From Trichoplusia ni (lineage: Eukaryota; Arthropoda; Insecta; Lepidoptera; Noctuidae), in NCBI RefSeq assembly GCF_003590095.1, contig NC_039491.1:6510001-6574000 (forward strand): a DNA stretch of 64,000 nucleotides, given 5' to 3'. Position 1 is the first letter of the stretch; each line of letters starts with the position of its first letter. This document shows, in pieces, positions 12,896 to 27,291 of the stretch. The notes below the pieces were generated by a model, which had not been told where the DNA came from, ran no database searches, and worked only from the letters and a program-made list of their open reading frames with translations. The translations under genes were made by a program, and so were the position numbers.

Positions 12896-15632
12896 ACAAT
12901 TTTACATCCAGTTATTTTAACATCCAACTATGCTGTATAGGCAAGGGGTTAATTAGAACTTAAAAGGTATCTTAGTAAAGGGTAAATTGGGTTATCGGAT
13001 TTCTTCTAAGTAATAACCCGAACACCTAATTGAAGTTAACGTGTTGTTACCGAACCATATAAGCCGAGTAGGACCGGACCTAGGACGAAAAAATTTAGTC
13101 GTAAACTTTTTGTAGCGATCGCAAACATAATTATGCGAACTTCCGTAAACGTATGCGGCTAAAAAATTGTTCAAATATCGAAAAAGTAAGGAACTTGTGT
13201 TTTTTATTTAGATATTTAATGTAATGTATTTTTAATGTAAATTGTCATGCTATACAATCAAAAGATGTTCATTGTAAGCCTAGGACAACCCACATAGGTA
13301 TAAACGCGACGTATCAAATCCGCCCCTGTATGCTACTGTATTAGAAAACTTTGTACGAGTACAAATTGTGTTAATGAGTTCCTTTTGTACAAACTTTCGA
13401 CGGAATTTTCGAAATCGACGTAATCCTTTTACTTTGTTACTAGGTACATCTAAATTAGAAGCTAATCTTGTTATCATTTGCGGAAAGGAAATGTTATGTC
13501 TACATAATGACGTAATATAACTTTTTTGAAGTTGTAAATACGATTGGCATTGAGAAATCGATCAAAGTCAATTTAATATTATTAAACAATAATAATTTAT
13601 TGGGAAAACATAAGTTGAAATCTGTTGGAATACCATAGTTTTCGAATACTACACATTTTTTAATACCTTACCTACCTACACCTAAGTTTTCGTTTAGTTC
13701 GCCATTGACTGTTATGTATCATTCATTCATTAATTTCTCATGTGTAGAAATAAAAATAAAAACAGTATTTCCACATACGATTATATTGCGTAAGTAAACC
13801 ATTTACAAGTGTCAAGTTCTGTGTTGCAGTACGCCTTAACTCGAATCGACAACAGTTTGACCTGCAATCTAAGGTTAATAGGGGCTCTAAGTAAATAATG
13901 GTCCCCATTTAACGTCTAACCAAGGCACCGTTACTGAATCTTGTAGGTCGCTCGTTGTTCGTTTAGGATAATCCTTGTCTTACGATAAAATTCAAAATGG
14001 GTAACTTGCGGTGTTAACCTGAGCCACGATATCATCCATTAAGGTGTGATAGTATTTATGAAAATAACGTTTGAGAGAATATTTACCGACCCGTTAACCC
14101 GTCGGACTCGCGACACTAAAGGTTTCGCGTAAATAGGGTAAATAAAAATATTTCTTGTTAAATGAGAAATATATATTTTTTTTTTGTTTAAGCCTGGATG
14201 GATGCTTCTCGATCTTTATTTTTAGTTGTAACGGTGCATTTGTGAAATTTTCAATTGTGTAGCTATCGCGACTCATGAGGCCTTTTGACAGACGGATGGA
14301 AACACAGCCTCTGTAATAAATAGATTTCCGTTCACCCTAAAATAAAAAAAAATACAAACTTACAAAATTGAATACGCTACAAAATCCTTTGTTCGCGTTA
14401 TTAATTTAAATTAAGTACTAAATCGCGTCTAATAATTCACTTAAGAAATAAACATCTTCAATGTAATGGAAATTTTATTTCATTTACCTGTTGCTTACGA
14501 TTGCGCGAAAGTTTATGTACCAGCAGACATATGTATTACAAACGTACGCTCCCAGATTAATCCTAATACCTACCTAGATTTATTCAATAACATTAAAAAA
14601 AATACATAGTGATGGTATAATGAAGTGAGCTTAGTTTCAATTTGAATTTGGAGCTAAATCCGATTCCAAGAACGCGTATTAATTCATATTTCTTTGAAAA
14701 TTAAATAAAGTATAACATTGCATTTGAAAGAAAATGACAAAAACTCTAACAGGATATCATAGCCACGTTTGTCGTTGGTCATTTGAAACTCAGAATTTAT
14801 TTGAATGTGTTTTACAAACTAACACGGACGTCTGCCAAGGGAAATCAAGCCTGATAAGCGTTCCAAAGAGTTCCCATAGGGAACAGTTATGAAAAAGCTA
14901 GTTCTAGATTTGTAAACTGTAGAGTTAACTTAAGTGGTATGTAAAGTGATAATAAAGTTATAGTACATGGCAAAAAACAATATACACTTATATGTACAGA
15001 GGTAGTTGCAACCACGACTACGTCATTCCTTCCTTTATGAAGTTAGCATGTTTAGGGACTATAGGTGGGAGAAATTAGCTGAGAACTGATTTTAAGGGCT
15101 GGAAAGAGAGAGAGCCTTTTAAAAATCTTAAGTTAATCATAAGTGGGTACGTGAACGAAGTCGCGTAAAAACAAACTAAACCAAAGAATCAACAATTACT
15201 GCCTAAAGTCACTTTTCAACGCTGACTAAGTTGCGAGCACACCTAGCATTCAGTAAAAGCTGCTGAATTCCAAAAAAATAACTAGCAGCGGCAATAACTT
15301 TGCGTTACAAATTTTCGCAAGCAATATGACGGAATTCTGAAAATAAAATAATTCAAAATTAAACAATTTTAACAAATACCGGCTTTTGAATAGCTATTTC
15401 TGATGAATTAACATGGTATTTTGCTCGGCAAGTAATATTTCGTTTGACAAATACAGTTTGTTTATTTTATTGTTCTTTGCTCCGAAAATATGGCAGAGAT
15501 TTGACGAAATATTCTGTAAAGGTCAACTTTCTGTTACTACACTCATTGAGGCAGTAACTCTGAAGCATCCTATTAAAACTAGCATTAAGTGAAATAGCAC
15601 CGCGCGGCCTTATATTCTTTCATCTACAAATC
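12896..15632. other. Gene-free AT-rich stretch
   Basis: Minus-strand frames of 60-65 codons (about 12992, 13280, 14094) lack coding features. No RNA gene or recognisable repeat was seen. Confidence 0.5.
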
Positions 15633-15903
15633 GGGCCTGTTGGTCTAGTGGTGAGTGACCCTGACTGCTATACCGGAGGTCGGGGGTTCGATTCCCACCC
15701 AGGACATATGTTTGTGAGATGATCACGATCATTTGTTCTGGTGTCTGGGTGTAATTTATCTATAATATGTATGTATTTAGAAATATATAAGTAAGTTTAT
15801 CAGTTATCTGGTTACCATAACACAAGCTCTGCTTAGCTTGGGATCAGATAACCGTGTGTGAGTTGTCCCCGGATATATTATATTATTATATTATATTATA
15901 TTA
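15633..15903 (+). repeat. tRNA-derived SINE (gcctgttggtctagtgg family)
   Basis: The head contains an A box (tggtctagtgg, about 15641) and a B box (ggttcgattcc, 15685-15695) spaced as in a tRNA gene. The body follows (ttgttctggtgtctgggtgtaattta; agataaccgtgtgtgagttgtcc) and an attata microsatellite ends the unit. The absence of a closed acceptor stem and the long body show a SINE rather than a tRNA gene. A related, more decayed copy lies at 25891. Confidence 0.75.
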
Positions 15904-18073
15904 ATCAAATAGTTGCATTGCCAAGCATGTTTAAGAAAATAAAACATTTGTGGATACATTTTAAAAGTTGAAATATATTTTGCACAACACAAATAAACAA
16001 ATATGAAATAAATTTCTCTTTAAATTCTTTTTTTTATAATTAATTTTGATAAAGCAATTTAATGTGCCAGACATTAGTTGAAAATTGAATTAGATTCTTT
16101 CAGAAAGTCTGCAATTGAAAGTGTGCTTTTTCAGCTAGAAACAGTTTTAGTTTTTTCTTAAAAGCATTAAGGGTAGGTTTTTAGCAGTTCTTAGATATGT
16201 ATAATAAGATTAAACAATTATGTTTTATTTCAAAAGTATTTTCGGTGTTTTTAGAAAATATTTAGATTTATTTTGTCACTGCTTTACTTGGGATAATATC
16301 ATATCGCAAATCCCATATGCGTAGAATTTATTACGCAATTAAAATACAGACGAGACTTGGTCTAACGGTAAGTACGCGGGCACCTTAATCTTTAAAGGGC
16401 TTTACACATACTGTTGAATAAATTTAGGATTTACAAATATTAGGCGTTTACGTGGTCACACATATGAGCAGAAAGTTTTTGAAATTGAGGAGTAAATATA
16501 AACTTTATAGCTGTGATTCATATTTTAGACTATAGAATACTTTAAATCGGAAGGTTACAATGGATAACAGATACATTTATGTATTTTACTTTAAATAATA
16601 ATTACAATAGCGTGACGTCGTCTAGTGCGCGCACTCAAAAGCTTATAAATGTATATTTTCGCTATTAAGCCATAAGACCGTCATTATACCCTGACACTAT
16701 AAATTCACTGCACAATTTTATCGTCGTTTCTATTTTGACTCGTATAAATAATTTAATTAGGCAGTAAAATTAATTATATTCAGTTTATTTAACGTTGTTT
16801 AATAAAATACCGTAAATAATTTCATTTTTTTCTTGGCCCTAAAGCCCAGCAACAAAAGCAAACCTTCGTAGTTTTATAAACAAATTTCGTGAATCGTAGT
16901 TATTACCACAAGGTTTTATTTAGTTTCATCCGCCTCATATTCCCTTTATCTTGTAAGATAAACTTGACCCACTTCCGGGGTTGGAGATGTTAAGTAGCCA
17001 TAGGATCTCCGTATCAAACCGACGCAACCGTATCGAATTTGGGCTCGTTTCATTTGTCTTGATAAGTTGATCCCAGATAAATCAAGCACTTAAAAATATA
17101 TCAACATACGCATTTATACAGTCTCACTTTGTCGTGTCTTATTGCAAATTGTGGTGATATTTTATTCAAGAATATGACCACTCTTTCTGCGCCATTAGTA
17201 ATATTACCAGATGTTCCGTTTGCAACAGGACTGTCCCTTTTTATAACTAGTTTGCAATTTCATTTATTTTCCTAACGAATAATTAAAAAAAAATATCGTC
17301 CTCTCTTGTCTAAAAGCCTATGAAAAAATCCTCGACTATTTATTATTATCTTATATAATTATTTTCCGCACGGAATCTACGGTGACGAGTCCAACTCGTA
17401 GTTATCGGTTTATTTTTTATTGCGTTCTTGATAGTTGACCAAAATAAACCAATGTCCCGTTTTGAGTAAAGAATATATGGACACATTAGCCATTACCCTC
17501 ACTCGAAATAAATCTGTCAAGACAATATCTTTCTTCTTGACAGCCTTATAAGGATGCAAACATTTCGAAAACAAAAGGGAAAATGTAAAAATATATGTAT
17601 GCTTTGCGTCGAGTATTGTTCCATGTTCTTGATTTAATATAAGAAAACATATGAAGTTTGAGGAAAACTATTATTTGTGAACAATTTTTCTTTCTTTATA
17701 AGTTTTAAATTGGTTCCAGTGCATTTTTTTTTTTTCATTGAATGTAGCTTAATTGTTTGCATGAAGACGTAATAAATACCGAAATAATTATTTCAATACA
17801 TTTAAGTTAAAATTCTATTGCTATAATGTAAGAGCAACTGTTTCGGTCTGCTGGCATTAATTTGGCTAACTTTGGCACTTAAAAGCAAATTGAATTATAA
17901 TAACCACGGATCACCAAATTTTGCTCTTAAAATAACGTAAAACAATTTTAGTTGAAATTTGTTACTGCTTCAACTTTAGTATTTAAATTAATATAATTAA
18001 AAATAATAATTAACGTTTATGCGTTTCGTCACGTCATACGTCCCACGTCACCCATAAGTCGCTTCTAGTCAGT

Positions 18074-18155
18074 GACCCCAGTAGCTTAGTTGAAAAAGCG
18101 ACTGGTTCCCACTTCTTTAGCCAGGAGACGCAGGTTCGAGTCCAGAGATTTATTT
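18074..18155 (+). repeat. tRNA-like SINE head
   Basis: An A-box-like segment (tagcttagttga) and a B box (ggttcgagtcc, 18133-18143) are spaced about 50 bp apart and followed by a T-rich stretch. The flanks do not form an acceptor stem, so I read this as a decayed SINE head of a family different from the one at 15633. Confidence 0.5.
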
Positions 18156-18581
18156 TTCCCATTTAGAGAGATTTTTTTACACACTCACTTTTCTTATTTG
18201 TCGTTTAAGTTGGATTTTTGTAACTCAAATTTGAGGCACTTCCCGAGAAGCTAGCAGGCTAGGTAGCTTCAAACCCGATGACAATGCAATTTACAACTAT
18301 AAAAATGGCTCTACCGATACTGATAAAATTTGAGGAGCATGATATTTATAAACGTGGTTTTTTAGATTTATTAAATCAATTAATTTATATTTTCTATTGT
18401 TTTTAATGGAAATTATATTTTATTATTTATGTGAATGTAATGATGTATGTAGCATTTTGATAGTTAAACCGCACACCTAGTTATGATAAAAGTTGGTTCA
18501 AGAACAGCTAAACTTAAAGAGCAGATTTATGAACCAAGTGCTACGTGGAGCTTTAGGTGAATCTTTTCAAACAAACCTACT

Positions 18582-18620
18582 AAAAATATGTGTTTGAGAA
18601 TTTCTCAAACATATATTTTT
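18582..18620. repeat. 19-bp near-perfect palindrome
   Basis: The arms 18582-18600 and 18602-18620 are complementary at 18 of 19 positions around a single central base (core tttgagaa/ttctcaaa). It could be a small foldback or an extrusion-prone site. Function unknown. Confidence 0.5.
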
Positions 18621-18849
18621 CAAGTTTCCCGATGTAATAACTTATACTGAAAGCCATGCCTTTAACAATTCTCAAAACGTATGAAATTGTTAAGATCAGA
18701 ATCACGTATCAGTACTTACAACGACAACAGCCTGTGAATAATAGAAGGGAGAGTTTAGATATACGACGTGCTCGTATACTAGGAAGGGAATTTTGTAACA
18801 CATCTATAATAAAAAACAAATAGATTATCGCATAATTAGACTGAAGCAC

Positions 18850-18995
18850 CGCTGTCTGTTCCTCTGTCGTTCTGCCCGACTATCCATCCTTTCGTCACCA
18901 GGCTGTATTTTAGTTACAGCTAGATAGATTATTTACAGATGATAGATTAATGTTGCCGTTATAATAAAATACTGAAAATCAAAGCTATAAGTTTC
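18850..18995 (+). repeat. Dispersed repeat fragment (caccaggctgtat family)
   Basis: The order gctgtctgttcctctgtc ... caccaggctgtat ... agctagatag ... acagatga ... ttgccgttataa is shared with the block at 22440-22590 and resembles a repeat spread through lepidopteran genomes. Non-coding. Confidence 0.5.
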
Positions 18996-21900
18996 ACGAA
19001 CTGTTGATTACCTCTCCGTAGACCCTACGTAGTCGTTTCGTAGAGCTACGAGAAATGTTTCGAATTTCTGCGTAGCATACATTCATATCTTGGAAATATT
19101 GACTGATGGTGGTTATTTCAGCTACACTGGTCTTATTTGACAATTGTGTTCATTTGTGGACCCTCGTCTTATAAATATGTAAAATACAGAGGCATTTTGA
19201 TTTTTATGTACCGTTTAAAATTAAATTTTCGGTTTAATTCCAGTTTCCAGGAGTTTTGCCCAATTTTTGTAATTTACTCCTCTGGCCCACACCATATTTA
19301 TATAATTGCATTATCATACAGCACATGTACTCTTATTAAAGCGGGTTGGGAAATTGTTCGGCCTACTTCTATAAAGGCTAAGGTCACGATATTATCTTGA
19401 GATCTGTAAGCAAATTGCTGTCTTTATGAAAATTATTAGAGACATTAGAATGGAAATAGCTGAATAACTGCGTTGGACGACAAAAGAACGTCATGAAATC
19501 TTACCTATCATATCTTTTGTTTCTGTTCAATCTTTTTATAAAAAATATAGTAAGTTAAAATTTAATAAGTTTTATAAAACAACCTGATGTTTTAAGTAGT
19601 TTGCATTGTATCTTGTTCCTATATAATAAAATGCACGTTGTAATGTTATTATTAAATTTCCGGCTGTTTGCTTTGAAAGAGGAAGAGCTTTACTTTGGTT
19701 TATGTATTTTTAATATATATTTTCAATCATGTTACCAGTCTCAGTAATAAGCTACTAAAACTTAATATATTTATGATTCCTTATTGTTTCATGAACAAGA
19801 ATGTATTTACCTACAAGCGGTCAATTGGTTACTCAAATATGCACTATGGTAAATTATACTAATCGTCTAGAGTAAGTAATGGCCATAAACCCCATATTTC
19901 TCATATACAAACAATAAAGGAATAAATCAAATTGAATACGTACACAATGAAAATAGAAACCACGTCCCTATACACGATAGGACACATCGATCGATTGACT
20001 GTGGTTTTTAGCCACGAACTCGACGTGAATCATAATTGCTTTACTCTCCAAGATGTTACAGATTTCTGTATCGTATCGGAATCTACATGACCATTAGAAT
20101 GTAGTCGAATAAAGTTTCTCGAAAATTTCGAGCTGAAGCAAGTATAATACTTATTTTAGTGATGCATGCATTAAAAGTAACATTTTAAAGGGTTTGTAAA
20201 GGGCATTAATATTTTAAAGGGTAATTTTTAGTCGTAATTTTGATTTTACATCGATAAACTTCTTCTCCAAATATAGAAGGAAAAATGTGAGGCATTTTAA
20301 ATAGAACAACAGTTATGAAAACGGTATTTTGCAAATACCAGTTGTACCAAGTACCAAACTCTCTCTTACTCATAAAATATCCCGTTTGTCTAAGTATCGA
20401 CGCGAGTATTAACTACCTGCAGAGGTTTCGTCAACAAGGGTTTTATAAACACGGTTGGAACTAATTTATGACCAAATGAGGTTTTAGCTCTTCAGGATAC
20501 AACTATTTTTGAATTTAATATCCGACATTATAATAAAATTGAACAAGTCTGTTCTATGTTTAAAAGATGTGGGCCTCTGGTCTGCCGGGTGGGGAGCTCT
20601 GATGCTGTCATAAGGCTGATAGCTCTTATTATATCAGACAAAGATACAACACATATGTTCTCGCCTCGAGACCCAGTAGGTATTAAATATATTGCAGGCA
20701 TGATGTTATTTTTTATATATTAACTTTTCAACTAGCTAGAATCACATAACACCTTACTGGAAAATAGTAGACGGTCGCGGGTAAAAAACGAAGTGGTAAT
20801 TTTATTTATCTGCATATTCATAAGTTTGTTGTTTTAGCTACTTTATTCTGTTGGATGGAATGGAATAGACGACATTATATTTCATGACCATAAACCGATT
20901 ATTTGTAAATTTGGCAGGGCGCTCCGAGAAATAGTTAAGGTGAAATACACAAACACTATATTTATTTGCGCAGTTGAATAAAACAATGTTCGATTTGGAG
21001 GACATTTCACTATTGACTTAAATCTTTTTTTTTTAATCTCTTTTAAATTACGGGGTTTTGCTGTGTATAAAATGTCACCGCGATGACCTAAATCTTAACA
21101 AAGCTATTCATCCGCTAGCCTTCATCTGATACGAAAACAGAAATTAAAAATAAATATTTTTTATGAATGGGGAACTGATAGAGGAAAAAAACAAGAATTA
21201 GGTCAGATTTTTATTTTTCATCTCATAGTACGAGTACCTAAATGTATGTTCATATCTGGAGAACAATGTGATGCGTAAAGCCAAAACAAATGTACCTTAA
21301 ATAAAATAAAGTAAACCTCTCACCATGAGAGTTTCTGTTCGACGCACAATAATTAGAATTTTAAGGCCCTCATCATCATTGAAGGAAAAAAGCATGATTC
21401 TCAGAAACTATTTAAGAACATTAGGTTTAAAGTATTAAAGCGCAATTATATCATTTCTTAACCGATGTAAAAACTATCATTATACCAGTTAGTCCCAAAA
21501 TTACATGCGAAAATGATCAAGAAATTGGGCCAAATTGAAGGAATGAAAAAGAACGTTAAAAGTTATAGTCGCATAACTAACGTAAGTTTCATATTTTCAA
21601 GAATGACTTGAATATAAACCGTAATGATCCATTCAAGATTTACTGGAGACGACCTCATTTTGTTAAAGGGTTTTTTAACAGAGCCGTTTCGACATTATTT
21701 AATATTAAAAGATTAAATAGAGTACTGTGCACGATCCACAATAATATGTTTTCGTGTGGCTGTACTTTCATCTTTAAAATACTACTGGTAGTGACAGGTT
21801 TATCGAACTGTCAGAGCACATTAATTTTGTATTTCAATATTCAGAACATGTGGTTAAATACATAATTAAATTTGGTTCCGTTGCGGTTACAACGATACGA

Positions 21901-22239
21901 CTATAAATGGATTTTGTCAATGTATAGATATGAATATTTCAAAACCAGAATATCAGAATAATCCAGCCGTTATAAGGATTTAGCCATGCTAATGAACAGC
22001 AATTTTTTCACTTTATTTTTCCTTTATAACACTATTATCTATAAGGCCAATCCGATTTCGAAAATGAACCTAAATATATCATCCGACAGCCAATTTAACC
22101 TAAATTTAGCTTTTCTATATTGAACGTTCGAATCACATTAACTATGTTCTCGAAATTGGATTTACTGAATAGATACTAAGACCAAGATATACTTTTAACG
22201 GAATCCATTTAATGCAATATTACTAAGCTCAAATTTACG

Positions 22240-22590
22240 CCCACTACAAATCCAAATCGAAAATAAACCCACGGGAGCAAAAATCGGGATAAAAGTACCC
22301 TGTGTTAATCCTGGTAATAAACTATCTGTGTACCAAGTGTCGTCTACGTTCCCAGATATTTTTATTTTACAGCAATGTTAGGCGCACAATTAAATTTAAA
22401 TTAAAGTTAATTTTAATGGTACCGTATCCAAAGGGTAAAAACAAAGGCCCTGTTACTAAGGCGTCCGTAGTTTGTCCGTCTGTCTGGCACCAGATTGTAT
22501 CTCATGAACCTTGATGGCTAGTAAGTTTCAATTTTCACCAATATTGTACTTCTCTTTCTGGTACATAGCAACTAATAAGACAGTTATTAA
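22240..22590 (+). repeat. Composite of two dispersed repeat fragments
   Basis: The first part (about 22240-22370: gggagcaaaaatcgggata ... gttaatcctggtaataaactatctgtgtacc) matches the block at about 38690-38790. The second part (about 22415-22590: gtaccgtatccaaagggtaaaaac ... gtctggcaccagattgtatc) matches the family at 18850 and, in reverse order, the one at 27045-27291. The overlapping 70-codon frame is repeat sequence, not a gene. Confidence 0.5.
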
Positions 22591-24879
22591 TTGAGGTTAA
22601 GAAACTTTTGTTAAGGCCATAATTTAGATGGATCAACTCGGAGTATTATTCTTGCTATTTTTTTTAGCGTGTTTGTTCTTATGGTCGGCGCGTCCGTGTA
22701 GACTTTTATATTTTGGTAGTTCAGTCTTGTGGATTTTCAGTAGTGTTAACTCAAGGACCTAGAATAGTTCCGATATTCGCTTTAATTAACAAAATCAATA
22801 CGCAATGTCGTCTTAGGAACTCTGTTAAAACAGTAGAGTCCATCAAATCAATTGTAACTGATTATTAACGTCTGAGTGAACAGTTCAATTAAATTATCGG
22901 TACCTAGAAACTAGTGTAGTGCCGGATCGATAAATATTTACCAGCGAATATGGATCCAAATACGTTTATTTTGCTGTCAAGGTCTGCATATTCAGATATG
23001 AACCTTTATTTACCTACTCAATCAGTGGGGGCGCGCGAGATCTTAAAACTAAAGATGTGTTCCGCCTTGCGCAGCTATCAAATACTTAGGGCAATTTTTT
23101 TTTTTTACTATACTTATTTACTTATGTAGCATTTCTTTCATTGACAATTTTTAAGATTCTTAATACTAAGAATACACGGCAAACGATACTTTTATCCGCG
23201 GAAACGGATCTCCGAAACATCACTAACTATTTATTTACAAACAGTTTAATTATAATACTGACATTCTTGATACTAGCAATTTATAGGATGGCCGGAAAGA
23301 ATTTAGAACATACACTATACTTATACCTACTAATATTATCAGGATGAAGAGTCTGTTGGTTGACCCCTTTTCTCAGAAAATACTTTTCTAGTTTTATCAC
23401 GCTATAGTAGACGAGGACCAAGTAGCGGGAAACAACTTGTATATTTAGAATACATTTGAAAACGTAGGTACATCGCAATTGTGTGGAATCTGTTATGTCT
23501 TAATTAGCGTTATGTTTAACGAAATAACTAACATGACCATATATTTTTCTCATCAAAGCGGGACACGTGATCAAATTATTAAGAAAGGAGGGGATTGTTA
23601 TATGTTTTTTTCTGCAAAATATGCTAAAGCAGAAAATGTATCTTTTACCATACTCTATCGGCTGCCACTGTTCAATTATTGAAACTAACAATGAAATTCA
23701 AAGTTTTATTCTAAAATAAATGTAACAAATTGCCCAGCGTTTGTAGTATTAGTAAGTCTGTCTGTAACTTCGCAAGGAGGGAAATTATTTTTGTGTTTGC
23801 AATTTTTTGGTTTTCCAAGCACGTGTCAGCTCTACGTCGAGTGGCAAAATTTCACAACTGCAAAAATCTGAATCTAGATAATATTACTCCAGATCCTGTC
23901 TTACTGGTCATGTTAGAAAGTAGTTCTAGTTTCTAGTTCTTTGAATTCAAGTTGTACTGAAAACAGAATCTACAGTAAACTCACCGACTGGTTAGTAAAA
24001 GGGCCGAGATTTCAAGTCATAATTTAATATTAGTTTCAAGACTTCAGTATTTGAAACAAATTGATTTAAGATATCGATAAGTAACAAGATTACAAGTCGC
24101 TGAACTTTTACTGACAGCTAATTTTGTATGTAACTTAAAATCTTACACAACATTAATAACAAATTACTTTTTAGTGCAATGTGGGTACTGGTAGGAATGT
24201 GAAACGACGATTTCGAATAAACAAAATCATACAAGTACCTACTCGTATGTCGGTGACCGCAACGCAGCGATGACAAGCGATCTTTTTTTGTTTCTCAGAT
24301 CGCTTTGGCTTCATTAGTGCGAGTCCGGCTTAAGAGTCCTAATGAAGTTCACTCGCCGATTACATCCGATTCTTTGTTTATCTAGTGTGCTTACTAGAAC
24401 TGAATGAAGTTTTGAAATTTTCCAGCAATCTTTGATTGTATTATATAGGTACTTATAGAATATTTATCATTGTTTATGACTGGTTTTTAAACTTACAGTC
24501 TTTTTTTAATGATTTTTATTTTTTAAGGTATTGTTTACAAGTTTCAAAATTTGTTTCTATATCGGTAAGGTTCCACACCTATCGTAAATCACAACCTACT
24601 TTCTTTATTGACTATTTTCGAGTACGCAAAATGTTTTCCTTATCGACTGTCGCTAGTGACATAATGAGAAGGAACCCATGATCGTGCAACATTTCATTCA
24701 GATCGTTAAGGCCCTCAAGACGATCTAACATGGTTCAATCAAATACGTGATGCAGCCGACGTGACGCAGCTGGTTTGTGAGGGTTATTAAACGTTCAAAT
24801 CTTTAAAGCCTGTGTGATGCCATTTCATCTTAAAATTTATCAATACTAGCTTACATTTATCCTACTGCCCGGTTTCTAA

Positions 24880-24975
24880 TTGAGCCGAAATTTTGCATTC
24901 GTATGATTGATTATACGTGATAATGCATGGAGCTGATCTAATGCGGAGGGCTGGAAGGCGGCTTTTGGATTTCAG
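24880..24975 (+). repeat. Dispersed repeat fragment (ccgaaattttgcat family)
   Basis: The segment ccgaaattttgcattcg ... gataatgcatggagctgatct resembles a lepidopteran repeat, recalled rather than searched, and shares wording with about 18285-18355 (gatgacaatgcaa). Non-coding. Confidence 0.4.
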
Positions 24976-25890
24976 GAATAAAACGACTTAACACCATCGA
25001 TTTTAGGCTTATTTAGTTTGTCTTACGTAAAGAAAGTAAGAATTAATTTAAGAGGTTCTATAGGATTTTATTTGTTTATATGACCTTTTTCGTTACGTGC
25101 TACATTAACACGTACTTTTTCAGTTAAAGCACCTCCAAAAGGCCCCAAAAAACATTCATTCATGATAAACATGTTTGACACCTCGGTGGACCTGAGGCCT
25201 TAGGTCACTGTAAACACTTCACGTACCCTATCAATTAGTTAACAAGCCCTCCAATTATTCCAAATTTCACCTTTGTTTTGTTTTACCTTAATTATACCTT
25301 TAGAAAAGGACTTTAGTCGACCCCAATACCCAATTAAATTGAAGTATGTATGAGTAAGTACTTCACTTAATACTTCCAGTTAATATGGATTATCATATTG
25401 AAATTGTTTCTATGCATTTCGATTCCGCTCTAATAAACGGAAATTCAATAACTCAACAATAATGTTGTGTTATGGAAAATTCATATTTACTTTCAGCAGT
25501 GCGGGATTAAGCTAGAGCCGGGCCTGTAGCAAATTCTGCCAACGGGGCCGTTTGGTTTGCTTTAGATTATAAAACTCTCCTGTTAGTTGTGCTTTGATTC
25601 GCCACCAACTTGTGTGGAGTGCAGTGTAAGTAGTAGGAACAAGCAATAATATGTGCAATAGTTTTAAAAATGTGGTACATTTTTTTACAGTCGGGCAGGC
25701 ATTGGTTGGCGGCCCTCTGATCCGCGGTGCCCGTAGCATTTGCTAGTCTTGCTGCGTGATAAGTCCGGGGCTGAATTTTGGTTTTCAAAGAGTAACATTT
25801 TGCGTTGAACTTAATAAGAACATTTGTTTTGAGCCCCTTGTAAAAAGTGTGGTGTTTCAAACGTAAACGATGTCGTAAAAAGCGAAGACT

Positions 25891-26020
25891 GGCCTGTTGA
25901 GCTAGTGGTCAGTGGCCTGATTCAGGGGGAGGTTCGATTCCCACCAAGGACAATGTTTGTGTGATGAGCACGATCATTTGTTCTGTATTCGTTGTAATTT
26001 ATCTTTACTATAATGTTAGG
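25891..26020 (+). repeat. tRNA-derived SINE, decayed copy
   Basis: The head ggcctgttgagctagtgg and B box ggttcgattcc, followed by gatgagcacgatcatttgttctg, match the SINE at 15633 with several substitutions and a small deletion between the boxes. Confidence 0.7.
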
Positions 26021-26022
26021 AA

Positions 26023-26213
26023 TCTAATATATAAAATTCCCGTGACACGATGTTAGTTACCGTATTCCTCCGAAACGGCTTTACCTATTTTATTTATATT
26101 TATATACCCAAATTTCATTAAAATCAATTCAGTGGCTTAGACGTGAAAGCGTAACAGATAGACAGACAGAGTTATTTTCGCATTTATAATACTAAAGTAG
26201 GGATTTTTTGACG
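26023..26213 (+). repeat. Dispersed repeat (aatatataaaattcccgtg ... catttataatactaaagtag)
   Basis: The unit starts aatatataaaattcccgtg, contains ctccgaaacggctttacct and agatagacagacagagtta, and ends cgcatttataatactaaagtaggga. This wording is that of a very common non-autonomous lepidopteran repeat, possibly Helitron-related. It directly abuts the SINE before it. Confidence 0.5.
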
Positions 26214-27044
26214 AAATTTTTTGTTTTTATTTTTATAATGTGGCATTAAAAAATACATCAACTAGAAATAATTTATTAGGCAAAACAACGTTTGCTGGGT
26301 CAGCCAGTTAATTCAGACAGTTATGTCAGTCAGTTAGTCACATAAGAATGTTTATCAATTGTTTAGTACTCATAATACGAACATTGCTTAGTTTGAGACT
26401 AGATGGCATTATTTTATAATATATCTAAAACATTTATGTATCATACATATGTATATGCATAACGTATACAAATGTAAAATAACGAAGGGAAAACTTTTAA
26501 AGACTAAAGAGTGTTTCATTAGGAAGTATTTCAAAATATTCTCTAAATGATAGGCCCCGGGCGGCTGTATTTGATAATAAATCAATACATTAAAGTTGTA
26601 ACCATGCAAAATTGTTATTTTGTAGTTAACGGCCTGTTTCCACCGTAACTTATTCCTGTTCATTATAAAAGCCGTGCGGTAAAGACATTGTCACGTGTTT
26701 CAGAAACACGCTTAAGCATTATATTCATTGTAAATACTGTAACAAAAAACAATTAAAAATAAATAAGAAGATTATTTACGCCTTGTTGTTTGTAGTTTCT
26801 AGTTTCTCACCCATGAAAGAGATTTACTTTTAGAACTCAAGCAAAGGAACAAGAATCTCACGTGAAACAAGATAAACTAAACTTTCAACTGCTCTTGCTC
26901 TCATGGACATTCCATTTTCCAAGGATTAATTTAGAGGTTAAATTAGTGCTTAAGCACGAAATGAAATCTCAGTCTGCATAAATTCAGCGCCTCAGAGATT
27001 CAGCTGACGAATGCTTAATAAAAGCAAGGCTATTGAATAAAAAA

Positions 27045-27291
27045 TCCTGTCAAGTGCAAGTCGGACCCACGACAGACAGAGTTCCGTACAAATAAGCTGA
27101 ATGTAACAAACAAATCGGGTGTCTTAAAAATATATCGGTTTTTTTGTCACTCACTTACAATATTATTACCGTAACAATCGTTGCTTAAAGTTGTCTACTT
27201 ATCACAGTTCATCAGATAGAGCCTGGAGACGGACAGACAGTGGACTCGTAATAATAGGGTACAGTATTTACCATTTGTGGACGGAACCCTA
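27045..27291 (+). repeat. Dispersed repeat (tcaagtgcaagtcgg ... cggaaccct)
   Basis: The left end cctgtcaagtgcaagtcgga ... agttccgta and the right end gagacggacagacagtgga ... aatagggtacagt ... gtggacggaacccta resemble both ends of a repeat abundant in Lepidoptera. A shorter left-end copy (accggtcaagtgcgggtcg) lies at 37421. Inner sequence has decayed. Confidence 0.5.

Larger units (their letters stand above)
15904..25890. other. Ten kilobases without a supported gene
   Basis: The stretch contains only dispersed repeats, listed separately where recognised. Frames at 19137-19400, 21608-21865 and 24436-24681 (81-87 codons) show no motif, and no exon with both splice sites and coding composition was found. 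A 19-bp palindrome lies at 18582-18620 and an inverted agcgatct/agatcgct pair at about 24273-24303. Confidence 0.5.

Noticed and set aside
15633..15710. Possible tRNA gene
   Set aside because: A and B boxes are present, but no acceptor stem closes and a SINE body follows.
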